NCBI GenBank assembly: GCA_026874595.1 | Contig: CM049317.1 | Coordinates: forward strand, 22,886,901-22,950,900 | DNA: 64,000 bases | Direction: 5' to 3' | Origin: Sipunculus nudus | Lineage: Eukaryota > Annelida > Sipuncula > Golfingiida > Sipunculidae | In this document: positions 36,346-46,723 of the stretch, piece by piece | How the letters are laid out: the number at the start of each line of letters is the position of its first letter | Numbering within the stretch: position 1 is the stretch's first letter | Made by a program: the position numbers and the translations under genes | Notes under the pieces: model-generated | Seen by the model: the letters and a program-made list of their open reading frames with translations, nothing else | What the model was told of the DNA's origin: nothing | The model's database searches: none

Positions 36346-37439
36346 CACAGGTTCGCTAAAAATACATGTAGAAATTAGAAGAATCCGACATTTTCGTGAG
36401 TTGCTGCCCAGAAAGACTATGTATTGAAGCCATTTTGTTTTATGCGTGTTGGATCGATGCACGAGTTCCCCGCAGGAAAGCCATCCCTCAGCCTGTGTTG
36501 TGAGACTTTGTCCTATGGATTAAAATATTGGGATAACAGTAAAACATTTTTTTCAGATATCACATACCCTTGCAATTCCTATTATAATTTATAAACAACC
36601 AATGCATTATCTCCAAAATGCTGTGAAAAGGGAGCTATACATTGATGGAGATGACATTGCACAAAATAATTCAGGAAATGATCTCCACCAGAGGTAAACA
36701 GTATACGTTCATCTCAGTTACAGTCACCGGACTACTTCTCTTTCGGCCTCACATTGGTACTGGTTCTCTGGTAAGTTCCGGACGTTACATCAGACGATCG
36801 CTGATGGACACCGAGCAAACGGTCTCGTGTCGTTATTAATAATCATATCTCCGCCAGGTGGCGCGCCGTCATGAACTTATCGTGGCTCTGTTGTTTTTAC
36901 TCGACACGTCATGAGTTGATTTGGTTAAAATTATGCGGAGGGATAAGTAATACCATAGAAATAATCCACTTTGGAGGGAAACACAATGTTATATTTTTTA
37001 TTGAAACGACCTGTATAATTGTTGTGTTAAGTAATTCTTTTATTCTAGTCGAGAGCCGAGACTCATGCGTTATGCCTTGGTTTTAGAGATCAAACCATCG
37101 AGTATTTTTCAAGTGTACCAAACAGCAGAGTTTCGTTAGGATGATGCTGGATGTATTATTGGTTGTCACAGCCCATTTATTTCAATCAATAATAATAATA
37201 ATTTTTATTATTATTATTTGTAGTAGTAGTAGTAGTAGTCATTTGAGTTCATGTCATGATTTCGGTAAACAACGAAGGCTCCGCCGTAACTTGAAGCAGA
37301 CCCAGATTTCATGACAATCTGCTACAAACATCAAACAACCTCCCTAAACCTAAAATTGATTTCGAATGACACCTAATAGTAGCATTAGCTTTATTTTCAG
37401 TCGGTCTCGGAATGTATCGCCGGCGTGGGAGGGCAATCA
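36346..37439. other. Noncoding stretch, no gene seen
   Basis: Only short unsupported frames and an (AAT)n/(AGT)n tract near 37187-37240 were seen. Confidence 0.5.
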
Positions 37440-37979
37440 AAGTTTATAAACACACACAGAAACTCACACAAAGTCACACACACAGATACACACCCGGACA
37501 CACACATAAATAATATATGTATATATAATTATATAAGGATCAGCCAACTTCAGTAGCCTTGTAACCTGCAGATGAAAGTGAACAGTAATGAAACTAAACA
37601 TCCACAAGACTGATATTTTCAGATTTTAAAAATACTTTCAAGCTTTAATTTTTTTACCTGACATTTAGTGCCTGGGAAGGTTTCCCTCCATATTTCATGC
37701 AAAGTGGGGGGGGGGGGGGGGGGGGTGGCACCCTGCGGCACTCTACTAGCTACTCCTCTGGCCACGTCAGTAATAGTAGAGGTCACAGTTTAGGTCAATT
37801 AGTCAAAATTTTCTTTCAAGGGATGTTTGTTTTGATAGTTTGATAGGCAAACTTTACCTTTTTAAGGAATTAACCTTTATAGTTTCAACTACATAAAATT
37901 GCTGCATGGCCGTTTGATTTAAGCCAGTCCTGCGGTCAGGTAGTCAACCTGGCCACCAGGGCCAACTGCCGGTCATTCA
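37440..37979 (+). repeat. Mosaic repeat block 2, left part
   Basis: This is the second copy of 15250-15790, including the G-run (G20, 37706-37725). It stops at GGTCATTCA. The sequence that follows in copy 1 resumes only at 39106. Confidence 0.8.
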
Positions 37980-38753
37980 TATTACAACTGCCAGTATCCA
38001 TTATGATATGACCTAAAAATAATAAATTGCGTTTCTTATAAAAGCTTATATTCATATATATCAGTAATGACCAGAATCCACATTAATAGTATGTTATAAG
38101 CTGTAATTTATGTTTTCTTTAATATTTTCTACACAAACTACAACACTAGGTTAATAACAAATGAGTGTATTTAGCTCTGTCTCATGTCTGTTCCTCAGAA
38201 TTAAAAGTAAATGTTCTCAGTCTTGGTCATCTGATGTTACAGGATGTAAATACTAGAGATATAGCAGCATTACTAGTATGATAACGTGTTCTAAAATATC
38301 AAATACGAGGTATTTTATACAGGGCAAGCGTCTTCTACGCCGAAGTCTCTTTTGTATGCACGATACTGAGTGTACGAGCGTCCAATGGGACGCGGGAATA
38401 ACTGGCTGTAGGATCGTGAGACAGAAAGCTGGTTCCTGTAGCCGTCCCTGACCATGATTCACTACCTCAGACAAACCGCTGACATAGACCCTAAAATTCC
38501 ATTCTAAACAGATAATCACATTATGTCATGATATGTTAGTATTAAACGATACGATAAGCACGTCATATTCTATAAAAAATAATAACATTTTATGAAAGCG
38601 TCCAAATATGACGCATATCCCATTCCCTTGAAGAAATTCCCCTGTTACATTTTGCACTTAGCTTTCCAGACTCGCCAGAACTTCCTGCTGAAAACTCTCT
38701 CTTTCCCCGTCTCTCTTTCTCTGCCTCTCTTTCCTTGTCTGTCCCCCCCCCCT

Positions 38754-38785
<32 letters not shown>

Positions 38786-38794
38786 ACTCTCTCA

Positions 38795-38861
<67 letters not shown>

Positions 38862-39105
38862 CTTGAATTAACGGGTCGTCGTCTAACCAAGGTCCGATAA
38901 TAAGAGCTTCAAAAGTGGTCGTTATTTTGCGGTGGTCCCTAAACTGGGGTGGGCGCTAGGCGAGATTTTACTGAGTATAACTATACACTTGTTCTGCAGG
39001 ACCTTTCAGTGGATTTTTTTTTCAGAATTTCCTGTGAATGAGCGCTTAGCCCCTTTTAATTTTGCAACTGCTGATGTTTAACATGGCGCAATGCAAATAT
39101 TGGCA
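37980..39105. repeat. Sequence inserted in mosaic block 2
   Basis: About 1.13 kb separates two parts that are contiguous in copy 1 at 15790/15791. It contains a (CT)n(AT)n compound microsatellite (38752-38856) and a GGTCGTCGTCTAACCAAGG / GGCGAGATTTTACTG phrase (38874-38985) similar to 13520-13640. No clear target duplication or terminal repeat was found, so the mechanism is open. Confidence 0.55.
38752..38856. repeat. (CT)n(AT)n compound microsatellite
   Basis: CT-rich sequence up to 38810 is followed directly by (AT)n to about 38856. It gives rise to spurious serine/leucine-rich and arginine/glutamate-rich frames on the two strands. Confidence 0.95.
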
Positions 39106-39190
39106 AGCTCGGATCAATCCAGGCGTGGCTGTGAGAATGGGCCGTTGTCTCCCTTACAAGGTCGGTGGTAATTTTCCGGGTCACTTGGAT

Positions 39191-40392
39191 TAATCTGCTA
39201 CCGCCTATCGAAAGCAACCTTCAAAGCCATGAAGAGTGACTTACATTAGTCACTGTAACTAGTTGTACAATCCTATTTTATATTTATAGATTTTATCATA
39301 GGAATATGCTAACCTGACGCACTAACAGGTTGTGTCTTTGGTAAGAAACAACTTCTTTCTTTTTATTTTATACACTTAAAGGGGTGTCTGAGGAAGCAGC
39401 TGATAAATTAGTGGCAGCTTGCGACCCGAAAGCCGATATAAATTTCTGGAGTCGTTGTGGTAGCAGCACAAGCTATAGGGTTCGGAGCATTTCTAAGATA
39501 ATTAGATGTACTCTCAGTTTTGATGAAAAAGATTGCTTCTTTTGCGCTGTCACACCTAACCGCACAAGAACAACAAGATAAGGCGCTACTTAAGACGCCT
39601 TACTATAAATATGTGTGTGTGTGTGTGTGTGTGTGGCAGTTGGTCTCAGTCACCAGCTCATAATGCAATTACGTTACAGCTTCCCAGGGGTCATTTCTTC
39701 CTTCATTTTTGTGTTTTCCTTTGTTTTCTAGGTCACTCTTTTCATAAATTGTCTTTTCATTTACCATGAACTACAATTTCTGTTTTCAAAACAAGTTGTT
39801 TTGCTTCTTTGTTTTGTTTTATCAGAGCGCCTCGTTTTCTGTTTTGGAAACGTTAGGTTGACAGTCGGTGAGAGCGTTATGAATTACGGATATGGGACAC
39901 ACAACGCTGGATCTCGGCTGGAAAGCAAAAGCTAGTGAGTATGAACAAACTTTAATTATTGAATACAGTATGATACATTTGCGTGCTTCAGACCATTCGG
40001 ACGACGACATATTTATGAACAATCGATATATTTCAATTGTTTAGATTTTATTCCATTCAAGCATTGTTATAGTATTGTAGGCTGAAGTAACAACTCACAC
40101 TTCTGCTAAATAACAGCAGATCACTTGATGCAAAAAACTCATTCATTTCATATGTTCAAGGACTGATTTAATTATTTTGTAGACCTTTTCTTAGAAACCA
40201 CTTAAAGTGCATAAAATAAAAAAGAAAATAGTTGTTTCTTTCCAAAGATACAACCCGATAGTGCGTCAGGTTAGCTCATTCCTATAATGAAATCTATAAA
40301 TATAATATATCACTGTACAACTAGTTACAGTTACTAATGTAAGTCACTCTCCATTGCTTAGAAGGTTGCGTTCGATAGGCGGTAGCAGATTA
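39191..40392. mobile_element. Foldback element with ~200-bp terminal inverted repeats
   Basis: The left arm 39191-39395 (TAATCTGCTACCGCCTATCG start) is the reverse complement of the right arm 40189-40392 (ending CGATAGGCGGTAGCAGATTA) with moderate divergence. The interior holds the short open frame 39384-39581, a (GT)n tract near 39611-39634, and a segment that is inverted relative to 16080-16680. No transposase was recognised. The 15.9-17.1-kb copy has only one arm. Confidence 0.65.
39384..39581 (+). pseudogene. Unrecognised open frame within foldback element
   Basis: The 65-codon frame aligns with 16894-17112, with conserved residues ADKL.AAC, KAD.NFW.RC and IIRCTLSFDEKD. Substitutions between copies appear to respect the frame over about 50 codons, but the lengths and ends differ. 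No family was recognised. It may be a fragment of an element-encoded protein. Confidence 0.3.
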
Positions 40393-40557
40393 AATACTGT
40401 TGACACCAGATAGACGTAAGAAGAAACAACTGTGCCACATAATCATGTTGAAACCATATTATGACAGAAATAGCACATCAGATGTTGTACAAAATGTTAC
40501 TGCTGTAAACTGTGTAAACACTGACCCTGACACAGTTAAAATAGATACTGCCTTATG

Positions 40558-40990
40558 GAAATAGCACGTGTCTCCCTATATTCATGCAGGGAAAGATCTG
40601 TCGGGCAGATTTGTAGTTATATTTACATAGACTTGTACCTTGCGTTATAATGGATGTTATAATGCCCTCATCGGGACTAGTCTTGGATACCCGCGTGGCG
40701 GCAGTTGAACCTAACGATCGCTTCACTCAAGAAAACTGGTGCTGAGGGAAAACGATACTTACTCATTATTTAATTATAACATAATTTAGTTTATCCACAA
40801 ATTGTGTTCTATAACGCTATTTAAAATACAATGAGAGATACATATAGAAGTAGTGAGATAAAACTGATTAAATTCACTAGATTTAATTTATGCTAAAATA
40901 ATTAAACTATAATAGCTCATTGTCACTAGGGAAAAACTTAGTGCACAGTATAACTAATCATAAAGATTTAAATATATATTAAGTCTGAGT
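40558..40990. repeat. Mosaic repeat block 2, right part
   Basis: 40558-40650 is the reverse complement of 17265-17355. 40668-40970 is a direct match to 17398-17700 (GGATACC.GCGTGGCGGCAG, GAAAACTGGTGCTGAGG). The (AT)n tract seen in copy 1 is almost absent here. Confidence 0.65.
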
Positions 40991-41154
40991 GCAAATTAGT
41001 GCGACTTTTTCGTGTTATTTTTAATACTCCCACCTAGCCAATATTATAATCCCAATCCTTGGAATAGTCGTCCAGTTGCCACTTGTATCAGGACTGCAGG
41101 CAATTTATTATACAAAAAATGTGAGAGTCATGTTTTTTTTGCGAAGACGATATA

Positions 41155-41625
41155 CTGAGAGAGATAAGGCTTAATACGGTAACGCAATATAACTATGAGA
41201 GGGATATATTTTAAAACGAGAAGACCATATAACAGTGAGAGGAATATATTTTTAAACGATTACACAATATATAAGTGTTAGGAAACAATCATTACAACGA
41301 CACCACCATATCACAGTAAAATGAATGAATTGTTACAGCATATAACCGATAAAACCATAACAAAATGTAAGGAAAAGATTATTAAAACGATATAACCAAA
41401 ACGCAGGAATAACAAAAAAATATCATTACGATACGACCATAACACGGTGAGCAGAGAAGATTATTAAAGCGCCAATACCATATCGCAGTGAGCAGAAATA
41501 ATTATTAAACGATACCACCAGTTTAAGGTGAAATAAAAGATTATTAAAATGTTACCACCATAACACAGGGACAGGAAAAGATTATAAAAATGATACCATC
41601 ATATCATAGCTGCCAAGATTATTCA
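41155..41625. repeat. Minisatellite, ~45-60-bp units
   Basis: About nine diverged units were seen of the form ACGATA.CACCATAACACAGTGAG(C)AGGAAAAGATTATTAAA. Examples lie near 41215, 41380, 41445, 41490, 41545 and 41590. It sits between the mosaic block and the LINE region. Confidence 0.65.
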
Positions 41626-41689
41626 AGCCCCCTTAATAATCGGCGTCATGGTGAAATTTATGACAATGATTAAACACTTCACTACTGTA

Positions 41690-42160
41690 CTAAAAATTAA
41701 AATAGAGGATGAAAATCAGCATTTAACTTCACAGGGTTGGGAAATGGCACTTCTTAAGCAAGACATCGCAAATATCAGGTTGGAGATTATTGAATCCAAA
41801 TAAACCTGTGAACAGACTGCTTCAGAGCTGATTAATCTGTCCAATAGTCACGAAAATTATCTTGTGGATATCCGAGTGCTGATGCATGTGTTAGAGTTAT
41901 ATAAAAGAGTTTCACTTACAGTCATACAAAATAAGGGTCAATTTTGACATTTTCCCTTCACTTTTGATATGATTAACATGCTTAAATCAAATATTCAATC
42001 TATAATCATGTGGGTTCCACAAAGAAACATTGTTCCTATGAACACTTTTATTGCTGTTAAGTTGGTAATTAGCAGTGACCCCTGGACTGTCACAGCCCTG
42101 GTGGTCACTCCGGCCCTGGATAGCCACAGTATGGGGAGCATCTCAAAATCGCAGTTCTGA
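41690..42160 (+). mobile_element. Possible LINE ORF1 / coiled-coil remnant
   Basis: With one or more stops, the plus strand reads LKIKIEDENQHLTSQGWEMA, then LLKQDIANIRLEIIESK, and later ELINLSNSHENYLVDIRVL, a heptad-like pattern common in LINE ORF1 proteins. It lies upstream of and in the same orientation as the endonuclease/RT remnant. ORF1 identity is inferred from position and coiled-coil character only. Confidence 0.35.
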
Positions 42161-42984
42161 TGGAGAACATGTCATTATTCCATAATCACATATTCATTAT
42201 TCCCTTCATTGCAGTAATTTTGTATACTGCTGTACTGGCCCCTAACATTTAACTCAAGTTTTTAATGACCTGTAGATAACCGGGCACATTGTGAGTACTG
42301 GCATGTTGCCTGTCAGTGTCATTTTGATGGTATCATTACACTGATTCTGTGCACATGCTGTTTCTCTGACTTGAGTGTTTGAATCATTTAACTTTATTCA
42401 GAGCCGTAAATTTAAATTATTTGTGTGTAAACACAAATAATGGAGGAGCAACATATACCAAAACAAATGCCTGTCACACTCATAATTAAGGTAGCACGTG
42501 TTTGTGGTATACATCTGGTATATATTGCTGATATGAGATGGCCCCCCACCCCACTGATTGGGGATGCCCCCATGAGAGGACTGCTGTTATGTCATGTAGG
42601 AACTACTTGCATGGGCCAACTTAGCTGAAACGGACTATAATATATGTAAACAATAAGCAGTTTATGCCAATTTCTCATCATATTTTAATGTTATGCGAAC
42701 TTAAAATTTCCTCTTTGCTGGAGTTTACTAAGATCGTTTCTAAAATTCAAACTTTGTCTATGATGAAATTCATGACCTGTTTTGATCGGAACGGGGTGAT
42801 TGAATCTGCGATGGAACATTCTGGTCACACAAGATTTGACCAGGTTAGCCTCTGTAGCACAGTCGCTGTCATGACTGCATATGAATTAACTTTTCCCATG
42901 AACCCTAAGCTGGCACCAGTCAGGGTCCTTACCTGTGAAAGACACAAGTATAAGTTGATTTGTCGGCAACTGTCAGTGCAAACG

Positions 42985-45660
42985 ACGAGCATCGTAAACC
43001 GGGCCCGGTGCAGGTTTGAGCGAATAATCTGTCTGCTACGCAAATACTTAATTGTTACGGGTGCTGTCTGCTGGGAAATTTGGCGAACTGCAAATGCTGT
43101 CAGATTCTTTAAATCTCGATGTATTGTGCGTTAGTGAAAGCTGGTTAGACACCTGCATTCCTGATAGTCCTGTTTCAATACACGGGTATCAGATTGTTCG
43201 AAGTGAGATGAATATACACTGGGGAGGATTAGCTTAACACTTTAAAAACAAGATGCAGTTAATTCTACGGACTATGAACCTCATGGCCGAGAATTGTGAA
43301 TGTTTGTGTATAGTATTAAAGGGTAATAAGAGGTAAATACTGATCGCTACCTATTATTGCTCTCCTGGTCAAGACCGTGCCGTTAGAGACAATTTTTACG
43401 TGCCTTAGAATTTTCTATCGAAAAGCACTTGCCTACTCGCCCACTCTAATACTAGTTTTGGTTGACTTCAATGACAGATGTACGTCATGGATTTCGGACC
43501 ACCACAACAATGAGCTTGGCCTAATTGTTACCAATGGCTTTGATTCAGTAATGACCTCTGAAGTATTACCACCGATATCATGCTATGACCACATTCCAGT
43601 CTACTATGCATTAAAATTTGCCCCAACAAAAATAAAACCATGTGTAGAACAGTCTTGGACTTCAAACGTACCGATATCGATGGTCTAAACCGAGCCTTAC
43701 ATGAAAGTCTTTAAGTCGGGACACACTGGGGATGTGAATATGTTAACTGAAACATGGACCTTTACTTTCATTACAAATGCATTGAATTATATTCCTTGTA
43801 GAGCTGTTTTTATACGCCAAGATGCTAAATCTTGGGTAAATACAGAACTAAGGAAATTGATTCGCAGGCGTATCCGACTATGGCGGCGTTACCGGGGAAC
43901 TCGTGAGGATCACCATTATCAACAATACAAGCGTGCCCGAAATGAAATTGTTCTTTATAATTCTACCCTCCTCAACAGTTATTTCCAAAACTTAGGTAAT
44001 TAGGACATGCAAATCTTGGTGGCATACGGTTCAAGCTTACCCGGCAAGCAAAAACAGTTCATTATACCTGTAACCAGAGGACTGCGACGTTATGTATAAG
44101 GCATAGGGGTATGACCAGATAATATTTTGCAAGTTTTATTAATTTTATGTTGTATCATGTTTAACCATTAGCGTGAGTACCCCAGATAGAAAGAGCACGT
44201 GGTTCATTTGATGTAAATTTCAAAGCAGTTTAGCAATCAGTAGGCACCATCTGCATCCTTTGATGTTCTTTTTATGTCACACAGACTCGTGAGAACCTAT
44301 CTTGTATTACGGTCTCATAAGTAACTGTGTCTTGTAGGCGACCTCTTGTCTGCGGACTAGCTAGGGTAGGTTTCCCAGTGTGATGTTTGTGACAAAGGAT
44401 GGGAGTGCTGATTGGCGGAGAAGTATAGTGGGAGTTGTGACGTCATTTGGAACTGTGTCTGTGTTAGTAGGAAAGGTGTTATGAGGATTAATGGACAATC
44501 CTGATTACTTCATTATTTGTGTTCACGACACCCCGTCCCCCCGAGATCTGTAAGTTAACTCCTTTATTAGTTATAATTTTTTCGTTATCTTACGACTGTC
44601 TTAGAGTTTTTGTTGTGTGTTCACATCTGGTCTGCCTGTTATTTTGACTGACTGAAAAGAACCTGGAAGTTCACATCCCGGTGACGTGACAATACCGTCT
44701 ATTTTTATTAAAGAAGAGCTAGTGTCTGATCACAAAGCAAAAGCTAACACCTTAAATGACTTTTTTTCCTTTTTGTTCAAAATACTCCACATGTTTCTGA
44801 TTTAAACTTTACACACTATATTAAGACTAGATATCCTGCTTACGCCTTAAATTCGATTCCTATTTACCGATCAAATGTGCTCAGAGCTTTAAAAGAATTA
44901 GATAATATTAGATCCGGATAATATCGGTAATTCCTTTTTAAGAGTAACTGCACACAGCATCAGCAACTCATTAACGTTTAGTTTCTATAAGTAAATGACA
45001 TAAGGGATCTTTCCATATATTTGGAAACGGGCACACGTAAGTCCGATAAATAAAAAAGGCGATGCCCATGACTTGGGCAACTATAGACCCATATCTTAAT
45101 TATGCAATCATTTATATTCATTCTTTATGGGCTTCAAGCTTCTGTCATATGTAAATTCAGGATTTTAAATAAATCATTCCACACATAATTACCAAGTCGC
45201 ATTAACTGACAGAAATTACCGAGAATTCGGGGCAAGTAAAGATGAAATGATGGTATTTTTAGATGCTACTAAATCTTTCGATCGGGTCTGGCATGAATTC
45301 CTAAACTTCAAATTATCGAAAAATGGGAATAAGTGGAACCCTTCTTAATTGACTACAAGACTACTTAACACACAGAACGCAGAGAGTTGAAGTGCGTGGT
45401 GCATTTTCATAATGGGATCCGATTACAGCATGTGTCCCGCAAAGTTCTATTTTATGTCCCTCTGATTCTTATCTTACATAAACAATATAAATGACAAAAT
45501 TAATTCTGAACTTTTCCTCTTTGCTAATGATACATGTCTGTTAAATGTAGTGGATAGTCAGCTCAGCTCATCAGAGCGTCTTCAAAATGACATTACAACG
45601 ATTGAAGTTTGCTCCAAGAAATGTCGAATAACGTTCAAAACTGTGAAAACTGTGAGCTTT
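42985..45660 (+). mobile_element. Degenerate non-LTR retrotransposon (endonuclease and RT)
   Basis: Endonuclease pieces are VLCVSESWLDTCIPDSPVSI (43112 on), VDFNDR (43460) and SCYDHIPVYYALKF (43580). A linker (NSYFQNLGN) precedes the LTR insertion. Reverse-transcriptase pieces are SPINKKGDAHDLGNYRPIS (45030-45097), FLDATKSFDRVWHEF (about 45258) and the active-site region LFLFANDTCLL (near 45514), where the usual YADD/FADD core is degraded to FAND. Frameshifts and stops separate the pieces, so the copy is dead. The pattern resembles CR1/Jockey-type LINEs. It is interrupted at 44069-44691 by a solo LTR. Confidence 0.8.
44069..44691. mobile_element. Solo LTR inserted in the LINE
   Basis: The 623-bp insertion begins TGTAACCAG and ends GTGACGTGACA (TG...CA ends). 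It is flanked by a perfect 5-bp duplication ATACC (44064-44068 and 44692-44696). Removing it together with one ATACC restores an uninterrupted LINE reading frame across the site. There is no internal retrovirus-like coding sequence. This is what LTR-LTR recombination leaves behind. The element family is unknown. Confidence 0.85.
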
Positions 45661-46194
45661 TTTTCTGAAGCCAACCACGACAGCTTATAGCTTGTGGGAC
45701 TAACAGATGACTGGTCACTTGGTAGGATAAACAGAGGACGTGATCTGGTCGGTGGTACTACTTATCTTGTGATCACTTTATTACGATGATGGAAGAATGA
45801 TTAATATAAACATATATTTTACATGCATCGTACAAAAGGTTATTATAACCAATACGAGGCGTTCCCCATGGCTCGGTTTGTGACGTTTGGTAGTCTGTAG
45901 TGTTGGAAACCAACGGAATACCCAGAAAAAACCACCGGCCTTAGATGGGCAACTACAACCCACTCTCATATCCACACCTTGAGCAAACCCGGGTCGCTAG
46001 CGGAGAGAGCCGAGCGTTTTAGCACTCAAGTTTTTTACAGCAAATTTCGATTGTTCACAAATACATATCATTCTCAATTGTTTAAAAATATAATTAGATC
46101 TTAATTTAATAGTGTGAATTGATTCGCTATAAAAAGACCTCTTATCACAAAATAAGACAACTGAATTGACATCTTTACATCTAAAGGGATTAGA
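45661..46194. other. Noncoding stretch, no gene seen
   Basis: This lies between the LINE 3' end and the receptor unit B flank. Only short unsupported frames were seen. Confidence 0.45.
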
Positions 46195-46720
46195 GTGTGC
46201 TCCGAATAAAATTATGATTCGATTATATGTACTTGTCTTTTTCACTTAAACCGAATCTATCCGTGCTGGGTGTATGAGTATAACTGTTAAGACCTGTAAC
46301 TTGACTTGTCTCATCATGTGGTCTAGAATTCCAAAGAGTCCCTCGATTCGTACAACTGTGAAGACCCTTTCAACAATATGGTTCTCACTCGAGGTCTTGA
46401 ACTTTACCGAAACAGGATTGTGTACACTGCCTTATATCGGACAGGAACACAGGAAAATACTGTTTAGGGAAATTTAATTTATCTGTACTTAATTAAATAA
46501 TAAATAATTACAAAATTAAAAATATTTCCAGGTAATGTTCCAAATAAATATTGTTTATTAACACAATGCTTGTCATAATTATAAGGATGAGTTTACCAAA
46601 ACATTATATATTTGTCAAAACTTTAAGGTTTTCAGCGTCTATATCATACAGTTGCAATCCGTTTGCCCAAAATATGGTAGCTAGATATAACCTTCCTTAA
46701 AGATCAAATTTTAATCTTCC
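46195..46720 (+). repeat. Upstream flank of receptor unit B
   Basis: This is similar to 22060-22640 (copy 0 flank). The promoter block and first exon seen in units 0, A and C were not found here. The flank runs almost directly into coding-derived sequence, so B lost its 5' end. Confidence 0.5.
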
Positions 46721-46723
46721 ATG

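Noticed and set aside
36133-36462. 109-codon minus-strand frame
   Set aside because: It overlaps the end of the 35-36 kb repeat and the GACGAC low-complexity tract, with no domain.
38590-38900. Arg/Glu-rich (minus) and Ser/Leu-rich (plus) frames
   Set aside because: Pure translation of the (CT)n(AT)n microsatellite.
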